DNA of 5,821 bases from an uncultured Caryophanales bacterium (lineage in GTDB: Bacteria; Bacillota_I; Bacilli_A; RFN20; CAG-826), in NCBI GenBank assembly GCA_937895315.1, contig CALAWM010000038.1, positions 1 through 5,821 of the forward strand, written 5' to 3'. The translations under genes and the position numbers were made by a program. How positions within the stretch are numbered: the first letter of the stretch is position 1; every line of letters starts with the position of its first letter. The notes beneath the pieces were generated by a model. It searched no databases. It saw only the letters and a program-made list of their open reading frames with translations, and was not told the origin of the DNA. Shown piece by piece: positions 1 to 4,752 of this stretch.

Positions 1-1200
1 AAAGAAACGTGGTAATAGGTTTATGATTGAACTTTTTCCGGAACCAGTGGAACCAACAATCGCGGTGGTCGTTCCTGGTTTGGCGGTAAAGTTAATGTTT
101 TTAAGGGTAGGGTGTTCAATATCACTAAATGTGAAGATTACATCATTAAAGCGAACAACACCGGTATCGATTAAATCTTTATTAATTGCTTCTTCTGGGT
201 TTTTAATGTTTGGTTTGACATCTAAAACAGCATTAATCCGTCTTGCACTGGCAGATGCCTGCGGGAACATAATGAAGGTGAAACTTAGCATTAAGAAGGA
301 CATCATAATGTTTTGAACATACATCGAAGCGGCCATTGTTTCCGAAAAAGCATTTGGATCCATCGGCATCGCGCCCGTAAGCATGTTATTTAAAATAACA
401 AAACCCATGAAGTAAATGGCAAAGTAGGCTAAATTAAAGAAAATACCAACCGCAGGATGAACAATAGCCATGACGTTATTTACTTTAATAACAATATCCG
501 TCATTTGTTGGTTGGCTTCTTTAAAGAAACGTTTTTCCCGTTCTTCTTGATTAAATGCCCGAATTACCCGAACCCCAGTTAATCCTTCACGGAATAATAA
601 AGTTACATAATCTAATCGTTCTTGAATTTGCACGAAAAGTGGGGAAGCAATAATGAAGGTTACGACCATTATTATTAGGATAATTGGTAAAACAACAAGG
701 ACAATATAGAAATACATTGGATCAAATCTTAATAATTTAACAGATCCGATGATTAAGAAAATGGGTGACATAACAAAAACACGGTTAATCATGAAGGCAA
801 AGTTTTGCACAACGCGAGTATCGTTTGTAACCCGTGTTAATAAACTGGCGGTGCCAAACTCATTAATGTTCGACAATGAAAATTCTTCAACTGACTTAAA
901 TGTTTCGCGCCGGACAACTCTTCCTAATTCAGCGACAAAGTAAGAATTAAGCAATCCTTGACCAACCGCGAGCATAAAAATAAGGCCAGATAAGCCAACC
1001 ATGATAAGACCAATAGTTAACATTTCCGTTATTTGTTCTTGGGTGGCGCCAGTCACGGGATTGATTCCACTAACAACTGATTGAATATTAGTTATATAGT
1101 CAGGTAGCATTAATTGCAGTAAAGTTTGACCAGCAACTAAAGCAACAATAATTAACAACTGCCACCAAGAGCGTTTAACTAATTTATAAATTTTAAACAT
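1..1200 (-). CDS. ABC exporter half-transporter (permease fused to ATPase), 3' part missing
   Basis: Only the first 400 residues lie in the window; the gene runs off the left edge in frame. It reads as a membrane domain followed by the start of a nucleotide-binding domain, the type I exporter (MsbA/LmrA/MdlB) arrangement. Hydrophobic segments lie near residues 13-35, 60-84, 140-160, 163-190, 245-271 and 295-313, giving the usual six. A coupling-region signature (FREGLTGVRVIRAFNQEE, about 203-220) is plain. Walker A (GSTGSGKS) is at residues 383-390, plus-strand bases 31-54, with a Phe at the usual A-loop aromatic place (358). Walker B and the signature motif would lie outside. The ATG at 1200 follows GAAAGGAG with 8 bases between, and directly abuts the stop of the TetR gene, so the two are surely co-transcribed. 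Such proteins often pair with a second half-transporter, which may follow beyond the edge. The substrate is unknown; drug or lipid efflux is the likely class. Confidence 0.93.
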   Translation of the reverse strand, partial: MFKIYKLVKRSWWQLLIIVALVAGQTLLQLMLPDYITNIQSVVSGINPVTGATQEQITEMLTIGLIMVGLSGLIFMLAVGQGLLNSYFVAELGRVVRRETFKSVEEFSLSNINEFGTASLLTRVTNDTRVVQNFAFMINRVFVMSPIFLIIGSVKLLRFDPMYFYIVLVVLPIILIIMVVTFIIASPLFVQIQERLDYVTLLFREGLTGVRVIRAFNQEEREKRFFKEANQQMTDIVIKVNNVMAIVHPAVGIFFNLAYFAIYFMGFVILNNMLTGAMPMDPNAFSETMAASMYVQNIMMSFLMLSFTFIMFPQASASARRINAVLDVKPNIKNPEEAINKDLIDTGVVRFNDVIFTFSDIEHPTLKNINFTAKPGTTTAIVGSTGSGKSSIINLLPRFF

Positions 1201-1803
1201 CTAGTGCACTCCTTTCAATAGTGGTAAATATATATGCGCGGCCTTTAAAGTTGATTTTGAGTGCGTTTTTACACTAAAAATCTGAGCACTTACTAAGCCT
1301 TGAAATATCGCTTGAAGAGCATTTAATATTTCTTCTGCCGTTAAGGTTGCGATTAATCGACCAGCCTTTTGGGCACCACGAATAATCTTTGTGAAGAATG
1401 AAACCCATTCGTTTTGCACCTTAACAACGGTGTCATTTAATGGAGACATCGTATGTTCAAAAGAAAAAAGATTTAAATAATAGGCATACATTGGATTTGT
1501 GTTTAAACCATCAATTAAAAGGGAAATAACACCAATCATAATGATATCCGGGGTTGTTTTGACCTTTTTTAAATGAGAAATAAGGCCAATATAAAGTTCA
1601 GAAACATGTTGAATGGCCGCATCATAGAGGTTATTAATGTTTGAAAAGTAGTGATAGACAAGACTATGACCGCAATCAGCTTCACGGGCAACTGACGCAA
1701 TTGTGATATCAGCAAAAGGGACACGAGCAAAAAGACGAATACCGGCATCAACAATCGTATCGCGCCTAGTAACTTTCTTTTTTGTACGTGGTTTTCTTAT
1801 CAT
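1201..1803 (-). CDS. TetR/AcrR-family transcriptional regulator
   Basis: A 200-residue DNA-binding repressor of usual TetR length. A basic N-terminus (about residues 3-15) leads into the three-helix DNA-binding domain. The helix-turn-helix is at about 34-53, with the family pattern ITIASVAREADCGHSLVYHYF and then the conserved aromatic/Leu stretch before helix 4. The rest (about 60-200) is the divergent all-helical ligand and dimer domain, which does not reveal the inducer. An in-frame GTG lies one codon upstream at 1806, but the Shine-Dalgarno (AGGGGGT) is 5 bases from the ATG at 1803 and only 2 from the GTG, so I chose the ATG. Its TAG stop abuts the ATG of the ABC exporter. By family precedent it probably represses its own promoter and the exporter, with the transported compound or a relative as inducer; this is inference. 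Confidence 0.92.
   Translation of the reverse strand: MIRKPRTKKKVTRRDTIVDAGIRLFARVPFADITIASVAREADCGHSLVYHYFSNINNLYDAAIQHVSELYIGLISHLKKVKTTPDIIMIGVISLLIDGLNTNPMYAYYLNLFSFEHTMSPLNDTVVKVQNEWVSFFTKIIRGAQKAGRLIATLTAEEILNALQAIFQGLVSAQIFSVKTHSKSTLKAAHIYLPLLKGVH
1209..1216 (-). promoter_or_regulatory. Ribosome binding site of the ABC exporter gene
   Basis: Minus-strand GAAAGGAG, 8 bases before the ATG at 1200. It lies inside the last codons of the TetR gene, so ribosomes ending the regulator finish next to the exporter's start. This supports the chosen start and coupled translation. Confidence 0.75.
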
Positions 1804-1808
1804 CACTT

Positions 1809-1815
1809 ACCCCCT
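1809..1815 (-). promoter_or_regulatory. Ribosome binding site of the TetR gene
   Basis: Minus-strand AGGGGGT, one mismatch from AGGAGGT. Its spacing favours the ATG at 1803 over the GTG at 1806. Confidence 0.6.
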
Positions 1816-1829
1816 ATATCTAGTTTTTG

Positions 1830-1858
1830 ATTATATCATTTAGGGGCAGTGAATTCAA
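1830..1858 (-). promoter_or_regulatory. Sigma-A-type promoter of the TetR-ABC operon
   Basis: On the minus strand, TTGAAT (1853-1858) and a perfect TATAAT (1830-1835) are separated by exactly 17 bases. TG one base before the -10 (1837-1838) makes it an extended -10. The start of transcription would be near 1823, giving a leader of about 20 bases. A short palindrome, TGAT-ATA-ATCA (1828-1838), covers the -10 and could be part of an operator. This promoter separates the TetR-ABC unit from the upstream rsuA operon. Confidence 0.8.
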
Positions 1859-1862
1859 TTGT

Positions 1863-2558
1863 TTAATCCTTGATTAAATACTTCAATTCATCGCGACTTA
1901 GACGGCGATAACCACCAATTGGTAAATCATCGACAACAAGATTAGCGAAACGTTCACGATGAAGTTTAATTACTTTTAAACCAAATGCACCAAACATTCG
2001 TTTTATTTGGTGATATTTTCCTTCAACAACCGTTACTCTTCCTATATTTTTATCAACTATTTCAAGAGTGGCCGGTAAGGTCTTAAATTCATCGTTTATC
2101 ACAAATCCATCGCGAAATTGCACGATTAATTCAGTAGAAAGCTCACCATCAACTTCGGCAATATATACCTTTTCAAAGGCGTTTTTAGGACTAATTAAAC
2201 GATGGGTCAACTTCCCATCATTTGTTAACATTAAAGCGCCAGTTGTGTCTTTATCTAAACGACCAACAGTGTGAAGTTTATACATTATAAATTCTGGAGC
2301 ATAATCAATAATGGTTGGGTTGATATTATCTTCATTCGCACATATATAGCCTTGGGGTTTGTTAATTAGATAATATTGATATTCTTCATATTCTAAAACT
2401 TGATCATTATATCGAACAACATCCACCGCGGTGTCAACATGAAAACCATCACTAGTAATAGCAATGTCATTGACAAATATTTGCCGATTTCGGATTAATT
2501 TCTTTACGGAGGTTCGTGACTCTCCTATTGTTTTGGATAAAAAACGATCTAGTCTCAT
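1863..2558 (-). CDS. rsuA: 16S rRNA pseudouridine synthase, RsuA family
   Basis: A 231-residue cytoplasmic enzyme that turns a uridine in ribosomal RNA into pseudouridine; in E. coli RsuA the target is U516 of 16S rRNA. An S4-type RNA-binding domain spans about residues 1-47 (MRLDRFLSKTIGESRTSVKKLI at the front). The catalytic domain follows, with the motif GRLDKDTTGALMLTNDG at 99-115 and the catalytic Asp at 102, the same number as in E. coli RsuA. The DTTG and THRLISP wording and the C-terminal EGKYHQIKRMF...LHRERFANL block (180-207) resemble RsuA more than RluB, RluE or RluF. The length is normal. The ATG overlaps the TGA of the PAP2 gene by four bases (ATGA, 2555-2558), so translation is probably coupled; the upstream GAAGAAG is only a weak ribosome site. 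It is the last gene of the popT operon. The exact target base is inferred from family likeness. Confidence 0.93.
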   Translation of the reverse strand: MRLDRFLSKTIGESRTSVKKLIRNRQIFVNDIAITSDGFHVDTAVDVVRYNDQVLEYEEYQYYLINKPQGYICANEDNINPTIIDYAPEFIMYKLHTVGRLDKDTTGALMLTNDGKLTHRLISPKNAFEKVYIAEVDGELSTELIVQFRDGFVINDEFKTLPATLEIVDKNIGRVTVVEGKYHQIKRMFGAFGLKVIKLHRERFANLVVDDLPIGGYRRLSRDELKYLIKD

Positions 2559-3184
2559 ACTTCTTCTTCAACGGGTTTTGGTTTCTTGCTAGATTTCTTT
2601 TTAAACCAAGCGACAATGTCTTGTTCATGCCGATCTGCCGTGGCAATTAAAGCAAAACTTGCGACAAACGCCCATATAATTCCGGCAATTACATCAGTAG
2701 GGTAATGGAATCCAAAATAAAGGCGTGTAAAGGCCATAATTGAACTAAAGACTAAAACGGGGACCGCCGCCTTTTTATGATAATAAGCAACGATAAAACC
2801 AAAAAGAAAGGCCGATAAAGTATGACCAGATGCAAAGGCATAAGAACTTGGTACTAGGAAATCATTAAATTTACTTTCGGCACCAAATGCCAAGACATGA
2901 TTGTTTAACCATAAAGCGTCACCCCCTAATTCCGGATGTAAAAAAGGACGGGGTCTTGCTACGAGATACTTAAAAACAAAATTATTAAAACCTGAAACGA
3001 AGATAAGGGCAATAATTGATACTATCGCCGCCTTTCTTGTCTTCTTCCAAAAAAGCATAATTATTGAAATCAAAAAGAAAATTCCGGCGCCTTCGCCCAT
3101 AAGAGTAATAATTTTCATTATTTCGGTGACAATCGGAGATTGAAGATTTTCAATTATCCAACGTAAGGCACTATACTCCCACAT
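2555..3184 (-). CDS. PAP2-family membrane phosphatase (probable polyprenyl/lipid pyrophosphate phosphatase)
   Basis: A 209-residue membrane enzyme of the PAP2 (type 2 phosphatidic acid phosphatase) family. All three active-site motifs are visible: K72-x6-R79-P80; ASGH at 118-121 (usually PSGH); and R154-x5-H160-x3-D164. H121 and H160 are the expected catalytic pair. Hydrophobic segments lie at about 30-46, 52-74, 116-136, 139-158 and 164-183, with a weaker one near the N-terminus. The tail (194-209) is Lys-rich and then ends in Glu residues, and is probably cytoplasmic. Family members hydrolyse undecaprenyl pyrophosphate, phosphatidylglycerol phosphate or phosphatidate outside the membrane. 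The first is favoured here because the gene overlaps the upstream popT gene by 14 bases (3171-3184). Its ribosome site is weak, so coupling with popT translation is likely. Family assignment is firm; substrate is inference. Confidence 0.9.
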   Translation of the reverse strand: MWEYSALRWIIENLQSPIVTEIMKIITLMGEGAGIFFLISIIMLFWKKTRKAAIVSIIALIFVSGFNNFVFKYLVARPRPFLHPELGGDALWLNNHVLAFGAESKFNDFLVPSSYAFASGHTLSAFLFGFIVAYYHKKAAVPVLVFSSIMAFTRLYFGFHYPTDVIAGIIWAFVASFALIATADRHEQDIVAWFKKKSSKKPKPVEEEV

Positions 3185-4124
3185 CGTCTTTTTCTCTTTC
3201 TTCTTTCATCGCTTCTTCAATTATTTTTTCTTGTTCTTCGGGTGTTGTTTCTTTTTTATCGACGAGTCCAAGTAAGTAATAAGAAATAAAGGCACCAAGT
3301 AATACCGCCATTACACAGGCAAATAACATTAACGGTTCAAAGCCCGTGACCTTGGCATATTCTGGTTTAATTTTGCCATTAAAGTAAGCAATTGTAATAG
3401 ATCCAATAATGAATCCAAGAATGGTAAAGTTTGTTTTTATACGGTTTTTGCTGAAGAAATACTTATAAACCTTAGCAATTACAATTAATCCTAAAAGAGA
3501 ACCAAGGGCAAAAACAAAGACGGCACTAAGGTCATAACCTACATTGACGAAATCAAGTTTTACAATACGGAACATAAAATCAATTAGTTCTTCATAGTAA
3601 CCAAAAGCGATTAAAATGAACGTTCCAGAAATACCGGGAGAAACGTGACCACCCATTGACACAAACGCCACTAAGAAAAAGAGAATTAGTTGTACAAAGT
3701 TAATATTGATTAAATCAGCATGTAGGGTTGTAAACCAGGTGAATGCCCCTAAACCAAAAACAAACAGGAAACCAATAAGCGTAAGTATTAAGTTTTGCCA
3801 TTTTACGTTCCCTTTTAAACTTTTATGGAAGACGCGTAAGCCTCCCATTGTAAGTCCAGCAAAGAAAGAAATTGTTACAAATGGGAAGTGTTCAAGTAAT
3901 AGTTTAATGGGGTAAAAAAGTGCACCCATACTAATAATGCCGCCAAGTCCCATCGGCACCAGTAATGCTAATGACTTTTTAGGTTGTTTGCGGAAATCAG
4001 AAACAGCATTAATAAGGTCATCATAAACCCCAATTAATACTGCCATTGTCCCCCCACCAATTGCGGTGATGAGAGCGAAGCCAAGGAGTAATCCTTGTAA
4101 GAAGCGTTTTAAAAATTGATTCAT
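3171..4124 (-). CDS. popT: DUF368 membrane protein, PopT-type polyprenyl-phosphate transporter
   Basis: A 317-residue integral membrane protein of the DUF368 family (PF04018), which was shown in 2022 to include PopT, a transporter that recycles undecaprenyl phosphate across the membrane. The two family halves are visible: GGGTMAVLIGVYDDLI (23-38) and SPGISGTFILIAFGYYEELI (162-181). These resemble each other, as expected from an internal duplication. Hydrophobic segments continue to about 288, and a charged 28-residue tail rich in Glu and Lys follows. The reading frame stays open upstream to 4280, but that part lies opposite pth and has no family likeness. MNQFLKRFLQGLLLGFALI is a typical DUF368 beginning, so the ATG at 4124 is chosen. 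No Shine-Dalgarno precedes it, and the predicted promoter starts transcription at or near the ATG. The downstream neighbour, a PAP2 phosphatase, fits carrier-lipid recycling. The DUF368 call is firm; transport of polyprenyl phosphate is inferred. Confidence 0.88.
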   Translation of the reverse strand: MNQFLKRFLQGLLLGFALITAIGGGTMAVLIGVYDDLINAVSDFRKQPKKSLALLVPMGLGGIISMGALFYPIKLLLEHFPFVTISFFAGLTMGGLRVFHKSLKGNVKWQNLILTLIGFLFVFGLGAFTWFTTLHADLININFVQLILFFLVAFVSMGGHVSPGISGTFILIAFGYYEELIDFMFRIVKLDFVNVGYDLSAVFVFALGSLLGLIVIAKVYKYFFSKNRIKTNFTILGFIIGSITIAYFNGKIKPEYAKVTGFEPLMLFACVMAVLLGAFISYYLLGLVDKKETTPEEQEKIIEEAMKEEREKDDVGV

Positions 4125-4130
4125 AGTAAA

Positions 4131-4160
4131 ATAATAGCATAATAAGTGATATAATTTGAA
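4131..4160 (-). promoter_or_regulatory. Extended -10 promoter of popT, possibly giving a leaderless mRNA
   Basis: On the minus strand, TATTAT (4131-4136; 5 of 6 matches to consensus) is preceded by TG-C (4137-4139), an extended -10. A weak -35, TTCAAA (4155-4160), lies 18 bases upstream. Seven bases past the -10 is the A of the popT ATG (4124), so the transcript could begin at the start codon. The lack of any Shine-Dalgarno there agrees with this. Confidence 0.55.
4147..4155 (+). promoter_or_regulatory. Extended -10 promoter of pth-mfd
   Basis: TGATATAAT is a perfect extended -10 (TG-n-TATAAT). No -35 is evident in the 16-18 base range, which fits a promoter carried by its extended -10. Transcription would start near 4162, about 9 bases before the pth ATG. 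The same nine bases occur in the TetR promoter on the other strand. Confidence 0.65.
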
Positions 4161-4170
4161 CGGTAAAAAC

Positions 4171-4752
4171 ATGAAATTATTTGTAGGTTTAGGAAATCCA
4201 GGCGCAAAGCATAAAAATACCCGACATAACGCGGGCTTTTTAGCTTTAGAAAAATTTGCTGAACTTGCTAAAGTTGACATTGATAAAAGTGATTTTAAGG
4301 GACAATTTACTAGTTTTAACTATGAGGGCGAAAAGATTTTTCTTTTAAAACCACAAACATTTATGAATTTATCTGGCCAATCGGTCGTAGCGTTTATGAA
4401 TTTCTATAAAATTGAAATTGATGAACTTTATGTCGTTTATGACGACATGGATTTATCACCCGGGAACATCCGTTTAAAAGAGGAAGGTTCTTCTGGCGGA
4501 CAAAAGGGCATGCAAAATATTATTGAACTTCTGGGTAGCACCAACTTTAAACGGATTCGAATTGGTATTGGCAAACCACTTTATGATGGTGTTGATCACG
4601 TATTACAAGTACCAACTGGCGATGAAGCAACATTATTCCTTGATGGTATTACGAAGGCTAGTCACGCCTTACGTGATCTTTTAAAGGATGACTTCGCAAA
4701 AGTAATGAAAAAATATAACACTAAGGAGGTAAAAGGACCGCCTGGTGATTAA
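4171..4752 (+). CDS. pth: Peptidyl-tRNA hydrolase
   Basis: A 193-residue cytoplasmic enzyme that frees tRNAs from peptides released early by the ribosome. Family motifs are clear: GLGNPG at 6-11, TRHNAGF at 17-23 with catalytic His19, KPQTFMNLSG at 60-69 with Asn66, YDDMDLSPG at 90-98 with Asp91, and IRIGIG at 129-134. These match E. coli His20, Asn68 and Asp93. At the place of E. coli His113-Asn114 this protein has Gln111-Lys112. The length is normal. A TTG five codons upstream (4156) is in frame, but it lies before the predicted transcription start, and MKLFVGLGNPG is the usual family beginning, so the ATG at 4171 is used. No good Shine-Dalgarno precedes it. The 3' end carries the ribosome site of mfd and overlaps that gene by 8 bases. 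Confidence 0.96.
   Translation: MKLFVGLGNPGAKHKNTRHNAGFLALEKFAELAKVDIDKSDFKGQFTSFNYEGEKIFLLKPQTFMNLSGQSVVAFMNFYKIEIDELYVVYDDMDLSPGNIRLKEEGSSGGQKGMQNIIELLGSTNFKRIRIGIGKPLYDGVDHVLQVPTGDEATLFLDGITKASHALRDLLKDDFAKVMKKYNTKEVKGPPGD
4723..4737 (+). promoter_or_regulatory. Double ribosome binding site of mfd inside the end of pth
   Basis: A strong AAGGAGGT (4723-4730) lies 14 bases before the mfd GTG, further than ideal. A second, weaker AAAGGA (4732-4737) has a better spacing of 7. Both sit in pth codons. An in-frame stop at 4730-4732 leaves only CTG (4742) or GTG (4745) as upstream mfd starts, which supports the GTG. Confidence 0.6.

Noticed and set aside
23..943. Plus-strand reading frames at 23-316 and 749-943
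   Set aside because: Both lie opposite the ABC exporter, which has clear family motifs on the minus strand.
1804..1862. Intrinsic terminator after rsuA
   Set aside because: No GC-rich hairpin with a T-run is seen on the minus strand in this gap. Read-through from the popT operon into the TetR gene is possible.
2555..2564. TGA at the end of the PAP2 gene read as Trp (Mycoplasma-type code)
   Set aside because: Read-through would add only two residues before a TAG, so this site alone is not decisive. Trp is written as TGG in the other genes, and the gene is full length with TGA as stop.
4156..4170. TTG start of pth five codons upstream
   Set aside because: It lies before the predicted transcription start, and the protein family begins at the MKLFVGLGNPG start.
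4125..4280. A 52-codon N-terminal extension of the DUF368 reading frame
   Set aside because: It lies opposite the start of pth, is not DUF368-like, and would need a promoter inside pth. The family-typical start is the ATG at 4124.
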